Below, in pieces: positions 7,273 through 16,331 of a stretch of DNA of 64,000 bases; the first letter of the stretch is position 1, and each line of letters opens with the position of its first letter. Made by a program: the position numbers and the translations under genes. The notes under the pieces are model-generated. The model worked only from the letters and a program-made list of their open reading frames with translations, ran no database searches and was not told the origin of the DNA. The stretch is from positions 376,823-440,822 of the forward strand of contig JAEVYT010000002.1 in the NCBI GenBank assembly GCA_023392615.1, given 5' to 3'. This DNA is from Bacillota bacterium (GTDB lineage Bacteria > Bacillota > Clostridia > Lachnospirales > Lachnospiraceae).

Positions 7273-8664
7273 ATGAGCACTATTTTTTATAATATATTAA
7301 TGTGTTCACTTTGTGGATCGGTAGCAGGTGCAGTTATTTTGATTTTTAGAAGATTTTCGGACACTCTTACTTCTCCCCGATGGAAATGTGCTATTTGGAC
7401 ATTAATTATAGTGCTACTTGTATTACCGTATAGAATTCCTCTGGATCTTGGCAGTGTTAATACTGTGCAGATAACAGATACAGCTATCATAAAGAGTATA
7501 AGGGGGCTTCCATATAAAAATGTTAGTAATATTACATTGCAATCACAAGATGCCAAGAACATTACCAATGGAAACGGAGGAGGCAAGGTTGCCCAAGCTC
7601 CCATTTCTCAGCAAAGTACGAGCGTGTCGAATGACTCATCGTTATCAAGTAAGAAGTCTTCCTTTCATATGTTGAATTTTATACTTAACTCACTGTTCCC
7701 TATATCCTGGCTTTTCGGTGTGGTTTTAATGCTTGTATTTATGGCACTAGGTACAATGAGACTTAAAAATCGTATCAAGTATGCTAAAATTGATCATGTA
7801 CATAACAAGATACATGAAATTACTGCCGATTGTTGCCGGCGAATAGGTCTTAAAAAACCAATTGAAGTTGTAGTACAATCTTATCTCAAATCACCGGTAA
7901 TTATGGGTGTGATACGAGCTAAAATTATTTTGCCAGAATATACGGAAGAGCTTGATGAAGAAACGCTTAGATATATTATTATGCACGAATTATCACATTA
8001 CAAGCGTTTTGATATGCTGACAAATAATCTTTTGAATATAGTTCGCGCAATACATTGGTTCAATCCTTTTGTATGGGTTTGCATTGATAAGATGCACCAA
8101 GACCTAGAGATTGCTACAGATGCATATGTGCTCAAACATCTGAAAGAAAACGATTACAACCAATATGCAATGTCGTTGCTTCGGATCATTGGTAGGGAGC
8201 AGTGTATTAGCTTGGCACCAATGCAGTTATGTATGGTGGACAATTCTAAGCATATAAAAAGAAGAATCATGATGATTAAGCAGACTGGTTCTTTCAAAAA
8301 GAGAGCAATGATAAACTCGTTTGCAGGTATCGTAATAATAGCTTTTTCTGTGTTGATATTTTTCACCGTCAGACCGAGTGTTGCAGATGCAAGTAGTGCA
8401 ATAATTACCACGCCTACAATCGAGCCAACCGTTAAGGAGACCTCCTTAAAACCAAGCATCCCCATTATTTTGATTTCTGACTTGAAAGATAAAACCGTAG
8501 AGAATTTAACTGAAATTATTTGTTCTGACAGAGGAGAGATGACATTTAATTATTATCCTGAAAAAACAGGGGAGTTATGGAGTGGGCAAGCAGACCAAGT
8601 GCATCCGATTTCGAACGGTACATTTGTTTATGATTATGGCAACAATATTGACATCGTTGACTAA
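7273..8664 (+). CDS. blaR1: BlaR1-type M56 membrane metallopeptidase with short non-PBP tail
   Basis: Membrane helices lie near both ends of the N-terminal third, around residues 135-160 and at about 346-366. The zinc protease motif HELSH is at about residues 238-242. Family members sense an extracellular ligand and trigger inactivation of the BlaI repressor. The tail after the last helix is only about 95 residues, too short for the penicillin-binding sensor of true BlaR1/MecR1 (about 250), so the signal is probably not a covalently bound beta-lactam. ATG 7273 is 9 bases after TTAGGAG; ATG 7264, overlapping the blaI stop, is the alternative. Confidence 0.85.
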   Translation: MSTIFYNILMCSLCGSVAGAVILIFRRFSDTLTSPRWKCAIWTLIIVLLVLPYRIPLDLGSVNTVQITDTAIIKSIRGLPYKNVSNITLQSQDAKNITNGNGGGKVAQAPISQQSTSVSNDSSLSSKKSSFHMLNFILNSLFPISWLFGVVLMLVFMALGTMRLKNRIKYAKIDHVHNKIHEITADCCRRIGLKKPIEVVVQSYLKSPVIMGVIRAKIILPEYTEELDEETLRYIIMHELSHYKRFDMLTNNLLNIVRAIHWFNPFVWVCIDKMHQDLEIATDAYVLKHLKENDYNQYAMSLLRIIGREQCISLAPMQLCMVDNSKHIKRRIMMIKQTGSFKKRAMINSFAGIVIIAFSVLIFFTVRPSVADASSAIITTPTIEPTVKETSLKPSIPIILISDLKDKTVENLTEIICSDRGEMTFNYYPEKTGELWSGQADQVHPISNGTFVYDYGNNIDIVD

Positions 8665-8673
8665 AAATCAGTT

Positions 8674-8696
8674 GATATCAAGAGGTCTTTGATATC
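8674..8696. promoter_or_regulatory. Perfect 8+8 palindrome upstream of the permease gene
   Basis: GATATCAA (8674-8681) and TTGATATC (8689-8696) are separated by 7 bases, just after blaR1. There is no T-run, so an operator is more likely than a terminator. It does not match the TACA/TGTA BlaI dyad. Confidence 0.35.
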
Positions 8697-8797
8697 TCGC
8701 TTCATGTTTTTAACGTTATTATAGGATGGAAAAGTGAATGATTTTACTAAAACACATTAAGGTTTGATAGGATGTGACCATATGAGGAGGTATAGTA

Positions 8798-11761
8798 TTG
8801 AAAGTTATTAGCCAACTTTTTAAATTATCATTACATTACTGGAAAAACCACATAAAGCGTATTATTACATTTGCAATCGTAATTATTATAGGAACGGCTG
8901 CTCTTTGTATGGCAACACTTTTTATTCGGAGTGAAAAACAGAATGAATTAAATCGGATATTAACGACCCTTGGCAATTATGATTCTGCATTTTTATCAAT
9001 GAATAAGAAAGATCTTAAAATAATTGAAAACTGTGACAAGGTGTCAACTTATGGCTATTATGATGAATTAGGATATGGCAGTATGACAGATGGAAAACAA
9101 TATAAAGTTGCATCCTTTCCTGATGAAAAATCCGAAGAATTATTTCACATGACTTGCATAAAAGGAAGGTATCCGAAAGCAGAAGATGAGATTGCAATCG
9201 ATTTAAAAACGGTTAAGGATTTAGGCGTAATCCCAAATGTGGGCAACAAAGTCACATTAAAATTATGGAATTTGAAACACAAAGAATTAGTGACAAAGGA
9301 GTATAAGATTTCAGGAATTTATGAATTATCAGATTCAGTTGCAGAAAGTGGCTATTCAAGATTCCAATTTATCCCTGATAAAGTTACATATGATAGGCCT
9401 CTTATGTTTGTATCGAAAGATAATGCAAAGGTCTTCTCTAGTAATACAATCACTTCATTTATACAGACCAATGATGATGTTTCTAAAACGATTGATGAAT
9501 TAATGGCTGCAGGATTAGCAGAACCCAATAGTATACTTGATCCTTCTTATGGTAGAACCTATTCCTATGCTTATGTCCTTGGTGCTATCTATAATAAGGA
9601 TAGTATACATAATGTATCTGATTTAAATAGTACAGTGGATAAAGGGAATATATATAAAGATTTCTATTCCTATATTTTAATACCAATATTTTCACTATTA
9701 ATTTTGGTAGTTGTTGTGTTGTCAGTATTTAGTTTGGTTAGAAATCTGTTACTGGATCGGGCAGAAGAAATTGCTATTTTGCGGAGCATTGGAATGACCA
9801 AATATACCGGCGTACTTTATTTGTTTATCGAGCTGATGGTTATATCAAGCATTTTTATTGTACTTGGATTGCTCGTTGGTAGTGGGTTACATTATGTTAT
9901 CCTTTTATTTATGAATCATATTTGGAATCTGAATCTACCACTTGGTTTTCAAGTGAATACCTATGTCAAAGAGGTTACGGCATCTCCTTATCTATATTCC
10001 TTTATCGTTTTGATGGTAAGTTGTGTAGTTGCTTGTATAATGCCTTTATTAAAAATGCTTCAATTAACTCCCGTTGCCATGTTCCAAAAACGCCTATATA
10101 TTCAAAGGTCGAATAAAAGAAAGCATAGTACGGATTTTACCAAAAGCAGTTGGAGGAGTGTGATTAATAAACACTTAAAATTTCATGATATAACAGCCAT
10201 TATTATAACTATAATTGTCATTAGTACTGTGTTTTTTGGTTTTAATTATTTTAAAGCTTATTCAGAACTTAAAAATCATCAATATGAAGGTGATCTTGTG
10301 GATAACAGTATGTTAGATAATGATTATACAGTAACAAAATCAAAAAATATTTCTCCGTATGAATTTTGTATTGAGAACCATCATGAGAAGGGTATTAAAG
10401 AAAAAGCCTATACTGAGTTTGCTAAGAAAGAGTATATCGATACATCATTTGCTAGAATTTTAAATAAATCCACTCGATTATCTTATTCAGTGAAGGGAGA
10501 CTCCGATTTTTCTAAGCTTTTTAGTAATTCTGACCTTAGGCGCCATCCGGCTTCAGAGGATAAATTTGATAATGCTCTTCATGAGGCGGAAGAGGCCATA
10601 ATTAATGCGGTTGGCTATAAATCATCAGAGTCTGTCTACTCCATGCCGTCCATAGGTATCTTGGAAAATGAGTTAAACAAACTGAAATCCTTTGTAAAGC
10701 TTGGTAAAATTGATGCTGAAAAGATTAGAGAGGGAAAAGAAGTTGTCCTAATTGTCCCAGCTAAAATGCAGGAAATAGCTTTAAAAACCTTAAAGGTAGG
10801 AGAGACATTACCATTAAGTGATGTTGTGTTGAGTCAAAAGGAGGAGGCTATTAATTTTAATTTTTTGACGAAAGAAGACTTATCTAAACCGGTATTTAAA
10901 CAGATGGTCACTATTCCTGAAACAAACAATGAAGTACCACTTACATCTTATGCTTTTGGTCATAGGAAGAATATTAACGTAAAAATAGGTGCGATCGTAG
11001 TTCTTGATGATGATAATATGTTGCAGAAATATTCCGTACTTAATGACAATAAGACGGAGGAGGAACCATCCTACGAAATTAGTTTGGTATGTTTACCCGA
11101 TACGTTCAGTCATTGGGGTCTTCCGGACAAGCTTTTTACAGAAGCAGAGTTCAAATTAAAAAGTAATGCAAGCATCGATACCGCGAATAAGGACTGGTAT
11201 GAAATTATGTCACAGTGTACAGGCATTTCTTATAGTTCTGCATCAGAAATAAAAGACAAATTGAATCGGAATGCAGGAAGTGTTATGGCAGTTTATTACT
11301 TAATGATTATGTTATTGGTTATCGTCGGTATGCTTACAATTACAATTAAGTTTTTTAGTAAAATAAAAATGAAAAATCAAACGATTACTAGGTTACGTGC
11401 AACCGGTATGTCCTTAGGACAGTTAGAAAAAATCATTATAAGTCAGAATCTTATCTATCCTGTGATTGGTGCAATAATCGCTATGATTCCTACTATCATA
11501 TGTCAACAATTTTTTAACTATATAAAACACTGTCTGGATTCTGGTAAATGGGAAGCAGCTTACTTTGCTGGTCCAGGGGTAAGAGAACCGTGGTATCATA
11601 ATATACCGTTCCGGTATAATTTATTTGATTATCATCCGGTAATAACGCTTGTAGTGATCGTTATAGCATTCCTATGTCTGATGTTACTTGCAACCATACC
11701 ACAGATTCTTTATATGAGAAAGCAAGTGATTGCAGATAATATTGATAATGATACATTTTAA
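8798..11761 (+). CDS. FtsX-like ABC transporter permease
   Basis: A large permease of 987 residues with an N-terminal helix, a long extracytoplasmic segment, three helices around residues 290-420 (SVFSLVRNLLLDRAEEIAIL and LRSIGMT, typical FtsX), a second large extracytoplasmic domain, then a C-terminal helix group with RLRATGMSLGQLEKIIISQN. This duplicated FtsX layout is found in exporters or sensors for antimicrobial peptides and lipoproteins. Start is TTG 8798, 7 bases after AGGAGG. The ATPase gene follows after 45 bp. With blaI-blaR1 upstream, induction by cell-envelope stress is a reasonable inference; the cargo is unknown. Confidence 0.88.
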   Translation: MKVISQLFKLSLHYWKNHIKRIITFAIVIIIGTAALCMATLFIRSEKQNELNRILTTLGNYDSAFLSMNKKDLKIIENCDKVSTYGYYDELGYGSMTDGKQYKVASFPDEKSEELFHMTCIKGRYPKAEDEIAIDLKTVKDLGVIPNVGNKVTLKLWNLKHKELVTKEYKISGIYELSDSVAESGYSRFQFIPDKVTYDRPLMFVSKDNAKVFSSNTITSFIQTNDDVSKTIDELMAAGLAEPNSILDPSYGRTYSYAYVLGAIYNKDSIHNVSDLNSTVDKGNIYKDFYSYILIPIFSLLILVVVVLSVFSLVRNLLLDRAEEIAILRSIGMTKYTGVLYLFIELMVISSIFIVLGLLVGSGLHYVILLFMNHIWNLNLPLGFQVNTYVKEVTASPYLYSFIVLMVSCVVACIMPLLKMLQLTPVAMFQKRLYIQRSNKRKHSTDFTKSSWRSVINKHLKFHDITAIIITIIVISTVFFGFNYFKAYSELKNHQYEGDLVDNSMLDNDYTVTKSKNISPYEFCIENHHEKGIKEKAYTEFAKKEYIDTSFARILNKSTRLSYSVKGDSDFSKLFSNSDLRRHPASEDKFDNALHEAEEAIINAVGYKSSESVYSMPSIGILENELNKLKSFVKLGKIDAEKIREGKEVVLIVPAKMQEIALKTLKVGETLPLSDVVLSQKEEAINFNFLTKEDLSKPVFKQMVTIPETNNEVPLTSYAFGHRKNINVKIGAIVVLDDDNMLQKYSVLNDNKTEEEPSYEISLVCLPDTFSHWGLPDKLFTEAEFKLKSNASIDTANKDWYEIMSQCTGISYSSASEIKDKLNRNAGSVMAVYYLMIMLLVIVGMLTITIKFFSKIKMKNQTITRLRATGMSLGQLEKIIISQNLIYPVIGAIIAMIPTIICQQFFNYIKHCLDSGKWEAAYFAGPGVREPWYHNIPFRYNLFDYHPVITLVVIVIAFLCLMLLATIPQILYMRKQVIADNIDNDTF

Positions 11762-11806
11762 TTAGAATCGATATGTGCAAAATATGCGCAGGAATGGAGG
11801 TAAAGT

Positions 11807-12481
11807 ATGGATAATATAGCTCTTAGAACAAATCATTTAAGTAAAATATATAAAATGGGTGAGAATACGGTAGAGGCTGTTAAAAATGTTGATATAGCAA
11901 TTGAAAGTGGGAGCTTTGTAGCTTTGACTGGAACAAGTGGAAGCGGAAAATCGACATTGATGCATATGTTTGGCGCACTAGATGTTCCATCAGAAGGAGA
12001 GGTTTTCATCCGTGATATTAATCTTAAAACCTGTTCTGAAAAACAATTAGCTAAAGTTAGACGTGAGGAGATTGGGTTTGTTTTTCAAAATTTCTGCTTG
12101 ATTCAAGAGTTAAATGTAAAAGAAAATATTGTGTTGCCGATTCTTCTGGCTTCAGGAAAAGTAAACGACACTTATATTAATGAGCTGATGGAACAGCTTG
12201 GAATCAGTGATCGTGCTAAACATATGCCATCTCAACTTAGCGGAGGAGAACAGCAGCGTGTAGCGATTGCCAGGGCTTTGGCTAATGATCCATCCATCAT
12301 ATTATGCGATGAGCCGACAGGAAATTTGGACCAGAAAACAAGCGATGAGGTAATGGAGTTATTACACTTTATGCATCAAAAATATAATAAAACATGTCTT
12401 GTGGTAACTCATGATGCTCACGTAGCAAGTGGAGCTGATTATATTCTGAAGATAGAAGATGGTCGTATTGTAGAGGAATAA
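11807..12481 (+). CDS. ABC transporter ATP-binding protein (MacB/LolD type)
   Basis: A 224-residue ATPase with Walker A GTSGSGKST, signature LSGGEQQRVAIARAL and Walker B IILCDEPTGNLD. The PTGNLD sequence is typical of ATPases paired with FtsX/MacB permeases. It powers the permease encoded just upstream, and both end at the terminator at 12533. ATG 11807 follows GGAGGTAAAGT. Confidence 0.93.
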   Translation: MDNIALRTNHLSKIYKMGENTVEAVKNVDIAIESGSFVALTGTSGSGKSTLMHMFGALDVPSEGEVFIRDINLKTCSEKQLAKVRREEIGFVFQNFCLIQELNVKENIVLPILLASGKVNDTYINELMEQLGISDRAKHMPSQLSGGEQQRVAIARALANDPSIILCDEPTGNLDQKTSDEVMELLHFMHQKYNKTCLVVTHDAHVASGADYILKIEDGRIVEE

Positions 12482-12532
12482 TAAAAAGGAATAATCAAGT
12501 ATTTCAATTAAATAAAGTTGGATTGTTGTACA

Positions 12533-12569
12533 CTCCAGTGAATAATTTGTGTTCACTGGAGCTTTTTTT
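12533..12569 (+). terminator. Intrinsic terminator after the ABC exporter genes
   Basis: CTCCAGTGAA (12533-12542) pairs perfectly with TTCACTGGAG (12552-12561), followed by C and seven Ts. Confidence 0.9.
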
Positions 12570-12612
12570 CTACATCCGAATCTACACATCTATCATGCAT
12601 TAGTAAGATGAT

Positions 12613-12641
12613 TTGCAAAATATTCCACTATTTACTATAAT
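12613..12641 (+). promoter_or_regulatory. Probable promoter of the RDD gene
   Basis: TTGCAA (12613-12618) - 17 bp - TATAAT (12636-12641), about 30 bp before the broken RDD reading frame. Confidence 0.5.
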
Positions 12642-12671
12642 ACATTTAATGATAGTTTAGGAGGTAGAAAT

Positions 12672-13117
12672 ATGTATTCAGGATTTGTGAGAAGATTTTA
12701 GCCTTTTGGATTGATAGAATTATTTTATCAGGGATCATCTATTTAATATGTATTACCATAAACATACCTTCGAATGAAGCTTACATATACAGTGGAATAA
12801 ATCCGTATCAAATTTATGGAAATGCTTCTAATACAAATGCCCTATATGTTTGGATTTTTATTATACTACTACCATGGCTTTATTATGCGGTATTTGAAAG
12901 CTCAATTCTTAAAGCAACCCCGGGGAAAATCGTTTTGGGCATGAAAGTAACCAATCTTAATGAAAAGGGAATTACGTTTGGAACTGCATCAATACGTTAT
13001 TTTGGCAAATTTTTATCAGCCGCAATATTTGGTATAGGATTTATCATGGCTGCATTTACACAAAAGAAACAGGCTTTACATGATACTTTAGCAAAGACAG
13101 TAGTTGTGAATAAGTAG
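12672..13117 (+). pseudogene. RDD-family membrane protein, frameshifted after nine codons
   Basis: ATG 12672 with GGAGGTAG upstream gives MYSGFVRRF and then a TAG. One extra T in the T4 run at 12696-12699 would restore the frame into LAFWIDRIILSGIIYLICI and on to TPGKIVLGMKV and QALHDTLAKTVVV at 13117. That full protein of about 148 residues has the RDD pattern (Arg near the start, two Asp, three helices, and the ATPGK..LG motif). The reading frame is otherwise intact, so the loss is recent, phase-variable or a sequencing error. RDD proteins are membrane proteins of mostly unknown function. Confidence 0.75.
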
Positions 13118-13145
13118 AAAAAATATATAAATGTTATAACGACAT

Positions 13146-13184
13146 AAATAATAGGCCTGTCAAGAATGACAAGCCTATTATATA
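13146..13184. terminator. Bidirectional terminator between convergent genes
   Basis: AATAGGC-c-TGTCA and TGACA-a-GCCTATT pair around AGAA, with A/T-rich flanks that supply U tracts on either strand. It separates the RDD frame from the convergent lipoprotein gene. Confidence 0.75.
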
Positions 13185-13206
13185 TTAAGCTACTTTAGTT
13201 CACAAT

Positions 13207-13938
13207 CTACTTATTTAATTTTATAGTGGATACTTTATTATCCTTAATAACTTTAAGCGTAGCTTTCGTCAATTTATCGTTCTTAGGAACTTCAAATAAA
13301 ATCAAAGCGTCAATGGTTTTACCGCTATCAATTGGCAGATTAATATACTGTATATCGTTCTCTTTAAGTGTAAATATGGATGCGAAGGATACACCATTGT
13401 TATCAGTTAATGTATATTGAACTTCGTTTTTTATTAAGGTAAAAGGCCTTGTTTCTTTAGATTTATTTTTTATACTGAAATTCACAACAAGATATTCGTA
13501 GCCGTCTCGAGGTGTTTGAAGTTGTCTCGATGTTCCAAAGTTATATGTATAGTGATCCGTAACTTTGTAGTCTTTATAAGTGATATTGAAAGATGAAACT
13601 CCAAACACTTCGGTCAATGTATACTTTTGATTATGAATATCATTAGGCTCCAAAGGGCTACCCGGTGTAATAGTAGGTGTCGCATTAGGCACATTAGTTG
13701 TTATTGGTATAGTGGTTGGAGTGGGTGTTGGAGTTGCAATTACTGCTATAGTTGGGGCTTCATATCCTGGCTCTTCCTTCAGAAGCTTCTGATTATAGCC
13801 TGTGTCCTCCTCTAACAATTTTCCGGCCATATATTCTGCAATAGCATCGCTTTTTTCATCAGAAATATCATATTTTTTGATACATCCAGTTAAAGCAAGT
13901 GAAACTACAAATATTATCGCGATTTTCCACCTTCTCAT
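13207..13938 (-). CDS. Lipoprotein with Thr/Pro linker and DUF4352-like C-terminal domain
   Basis: The 243-residue protein starts with a signal sequence ending in a lipobox (LALTGC, Cys about residue 19), so it is probably attached to the outer face of the membrane. A charged helix follows, then a Thr/Pro-rich linker (TPTPTPTTIPITT) around residues 70-95. The C-terminal 140 residues contain DGYEYLVVNFSIKNKSKETR, the beta-sandwich pattern of DUF4352-like extracellular domains. It is divergent from the ECF sigma gene at 14235, and may be an envelope-stress target or unrelated. The function is unknown. Confidence 0.75.
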   Translation of the reverse strand: MRRWKIAIIFVVSLALTGCIKKYDISDEKSDAIAEYMAGKLLEEDTGYNQKLLKEEPGYEAPTIAVIATPTPTPTTIPITTNVPNATPTITPGSPLEPNDIHNQKYTLTEVFGVSSFNITYKDYKVTDHYTYNFGTSRQLQTPRDGYEYLVVNFSIKNKSKETRPFTLIKNEVQYTLTDNNGVSFASIFTLKENDIQYINLPIDSGKTIDALILFEVPKNDKLTKATLKVIKDNKVSTIKLNK

Positions 13939-14172
13939 AAGTAAATCCCCCTACATTATCGCCTGCAAATCTATATTTGTTACTTGTTTACTAATTATAT
14001 TCTACCACATTATGTAAGCTATAAAAAGCAGTTAATTTGCCTTAGGTTTGTAAATGAAATTACGATATTTAGTGAATAAAACAGTATTGAACATTGTATG
14101 AAGCAGAAGAAAATATGGAAAATAAAGGCTAATTAATTTATATAAATTTATTATATTCCTGGTTCCCATCCT

Positions 14173-14201
14173 TGAAACTTTTTGATTCTTATATTTGTCT
14201 A
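14173..14201 (+). promoter_or_regulatory. Probable autoregulated ECF promoter
   Basis: TTGAAACTT (TGAAAC at 14173-14178) and TGTCTA (14196-14201) match the -35 TGAAAC / -10 CGTC style of Firmicute ECF sigma factors, with 17 bp between them. A very similar pair precedes the next ECF gene at 15788-15815. ECF factors usually transcribe their own operon. Confidence 0.6.
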
Positions 14202-14234
14202 ATATAGAAAGAGCAATGAAATGGAGATGAGTGT

Positions 14235-14768
14235 ATGCAAGACTATCGAATCAATATAAATGATGTACAGCTTGCGAAGGACGGAGACAAAGAAATGTTT
14301 GAAAAGATCATGAATTCCGTCAAAGATCAACTGTTTCATATTGCTCTTGCAATAGCAAAGAATAGGCAAGATGCAGAAGATGCTTTACAGGAGACCTTCT
14401 TAAAAGCGTATATGAATATGCATAGAATAAAGTATAATGAATTCTTTTATACTTGGGTCACCAGAATTTTGATCAACAATGCGAGATCGATTACGAAAAA
14501 GAATAAACGATATTTGCTTCAGGAGAATGTAGAAGCAATATATAAAGAACCTCTGAATGAAGAAGAAATATTAATCAAAGAATTATTGGATCATTTACAA
14601 GAAAAAGAGCGAATTGTAATTTATCTCAGGTTTTATGGAGGTTTTGATCTTGGTAGTATTGCGAGAATTCTTCATGCTCCTGAGAGTACAGTAAAATCAA
14701 GACTTTATAGAGGATTAGTGAAGCTGAGAAAGGAGTTTGATGAGAAGGATGAAAAGGAATATAGATAA
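14235..14768 (+). CDS. ECF-type RNA polymerase sigma factor (first copy)
   Basis: The 177-residue protein has only regions 2 and 4 of sigma-70. Region 2 holds DAEDALQETFLKAYMNMHRI and the Trp-containing YTWVTRILINNARS. Region 4 holds KERIVIYLRFYGGFDLGSIA and the helix-turn-helix APESTVKSRLYRGLVKLRKE. It should direct polymerase to TGAAAC / TCTA promoters such as the one upstream. Its gene overlaps the next one, which encodes a membrane-anchored DUF4179 protein, the usual place for its anti-sigma factor. Confidence 0.92.
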   Translation: MQDYRININDVQLAKDGDKEMFEKIMNSVKDQLFHIALAIAKNRQDAEDALQETFLKAYMNMHRIKYNEFFYTWVTRILINNARSITKKNKRYLLQENVEAIYKEPLNEEEILIKELLDHLQEKERIVIYLRFYGGFDLGSIARILHAPESTVKSRLYRGLVKLRKEFDEKDEKEYR

Positions 14769-15726
14769 TATTAATAATACCACGGACGAACATATTGAAG
14801 ATGTGCTTATTAATATTGGGGAAAAATTTATTGATACGGATTTATCTCTTCAGACGAACCAGTACGCAAGGACAAAAGCAAGTAATCGGTATTCGTTTAA
14901 GCCAGTTTTCCTTGTTGTGTGCACATTGTTAATACTCTTATTTGCAGGATTTACGGTTAAGAATCTTCTCTTCAAAAACAGTGCATATGATAATAGTGTA
15001 AATAATGCGGATCAAAATGGTTATGTTCAACATTTGAATGTTTCCTGTACAAAGAATGATGTCAGCATCAAGATGTTAGGAGTAATCAATGATGGAGAAA
15101 GAGTATTAATACAAGCACAAATCCTCCAAAACGGAAAGAAACTAAACTTTTCAAAGGTGAATGTATCAGGAGTGAAGTTAATTGCTGCTTCCGGTGAAGG
15201 GTACAACTTTTCAGTGTTTGGAGGTGGCAATATGAACAAGTCTGGAGAAGCGGGTATCATAGAATTTCCGGCCAAAATATCAAAGAGCCAGACGATGACG
15301 TTTAAAATAAAATGCATAAACAATATCGAAGGTAACTGGGAGTTGAACTTTCCTATACAAGGAGAAAGCTCAAAGTCGTATCCATATAATCTCTCACAAA
15401 CTGTAGATGGCATGAATTTTTATGTTAGCAATATAACTGTATCAAAAACTCAGATAAAAGTTAAAGTGATAGTAACCGGCGAGCTAGTATATAATCGCAC
15501 GGATGGAGCAATTTACTGTGGTAAAGAAAAAGGAAGGGAAATTAGTGCAGAAGGTTATAATACCGGTGTGGCAAATCAAGTTTCGGAGGTAATAACCTAT
15601 GAATCTATATCTTTAGCGGGATCGGATTATATGTTAATGGATTTTGATTATTCGAATCCAAAAAACGAAAATCATGAACCGATAAAATATCGGATAAAGG
15701 TTCCTTTGAATAGAAAAAATAATTAA
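14740..15726 (+). CDS. DUF4179-type membrane protein, likely anti-sigma factor
   Basis: The protein (about 328 residues) has a short cytoplasmic N-terminus (about 55 residues), one membrane helix (FLVVCTLLILLFAGFTVKNL) and a long extracytoplasmic part, the layout of DUF4179 anti-sigma factors. The gene overlaps the sigma gene by 29 bp, so translation is coupled. ATG 14740 lies 4 bases after AAAGGAG; ATG 14749 (MKRNIDN) is also possible. In this family the N-terminus holds the sigma factor until a surface signal causes release. No protease site can be read from the sequence. Confidence 0.75.
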   Translation: MRRMKRNIDNINNTTDEHIEDVLINIGEKFIDTDLSLQTNQYARTKASNRYSFKPVFLVVCTLLILLFAGFTVKNLLFKNSAYDNSVNNADQNGYVQHLNVSCTKNDVSIKMLGVINDGERVLIQAQILQNGKKLNFSKVNVSGVKLIAASGEGYNFSVFGGGNMNKSGEAGIIEFPAKISKSQTMTFKIKCINNIEGNWELNFPIQGESSKSYPYNLSQTVDGMNFYVSNITVSKTQIKVKVIVTGELVYNRTDGAIYCGKEKGREISAEGYNTGVANQVSEVITYESISLAGSDYMLMDFDYSNPKNENHEPIKYRIKVPLNRKNN

Positions 15727-15731
15727 GTATT

Positions 15732-15788
15732 GAGAGAAGAAACCACTTGAGTAAGCTTCATTACTTAAGTGGTTTCTTCTCTCCTTTT
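15732..15788 (+). terminator. 23-bp terminator between the two ECF modules
   Basis: Arms 15732-15754 and 15761-15783 are complementary over 23 bp with a single G-T wobble, around a six-base loop, then CTTTT. The -35 of the next module begins within this T-run, so the two transcription units are packed tightly. Confidence 0.8.
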
Positions 15789-15815
15789 GTAACTAATTGT
15801 ATACTTATGCATCTA
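15788..15815 (+). promoter_or_regulatory. Probable ECF promoter of the second module
   Basis: TTGTAACT (from 15787) and CATCTAATA (from 15810) repeat the pattern of the first ECF promoter (TTGAAACT ... TGTCTAATA), including a shared TTG and CTTAT in the spacer. The second sigma factor may recognise it, or both factors may cross-act. Confidence 0.5.
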
Positions 15816-15848
15816 ATAACTGAAATAATACGAAAGGAGGGATTACAG

Positions 15849-16331
15849 GTGTCGGACTTTTCGGGAATTTATGAAGAATATGCCCGTAAGATATATCGAT
15901 TTTTGTTAAGTCTGTCAGGGGATGAGTGTATGGCTGAGGAGCTTACTCAACAAACATTTTATAAAGCATTTATACATATTAAAAAGTTTGAAGGTCGTTG
16001 TAGCCTATATACATGGCTGTGCCAAATCGCGAAAAATGAGTGGTTGATGGAATGTAGAAAGAAAAAGACATTTCCTATCAAAGAACAATATAAGGCGGAA
16101 GATGCGACAAATCCAGAATACCAAGTTATTCAACGAGTAAGGCAAAAACAGATACATGATGCTATTCGTAGATTGCCAGCGTTATATCGCGATGTATTGA
16201 TTCTTCGTACTTATGGGGAATTGTCTTTTGCAGAGATAGCCTCGAACATGGGAAAGACAGAAAGTTGGGCAAAAGTAACCTACTTTCGAGGGAAAGATAA
16301 ATTAAAGAAAGAATTGGAGGGATTCATATAA
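15849..16331 (+). CDS. ECF-type RNA polymerase sigma factor (second copy)
   Basis: The 160-residue sigma factor has region 2 (DECMAEELTQQTFYKAFIHI, then YTWLCQIAKNEW) and region 4 (LPALYRDVLILRTYGELSFA, then GKTESWAKVTYFRGKDKLKK). GTG 15849 is chosen because AAAGGAGG ends 8 bases upstream; the open frame to 15747 runs through the terminator. It is only moderately similar to the first ECF protein, so it is a different group and not a recent duplicate. Its stop codon overlaps the start of the zinc-finger anti-sigma gene by one base. Confidence 0.92.
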   Translation: MSDFSGIYEEYARKIYRFLLSLSGDECMAEELTQQTFYKAFIHIKKFEGRCSLYTWLCQIAKNEWLMECRKKKTFPIKEQYKAEDATNPEYQVIQRVRQKQIHDAIRRLPALYRDVLILRTYGELSFAEIASNMGKTESWAKVTYFRGKDKLKKELEGFI

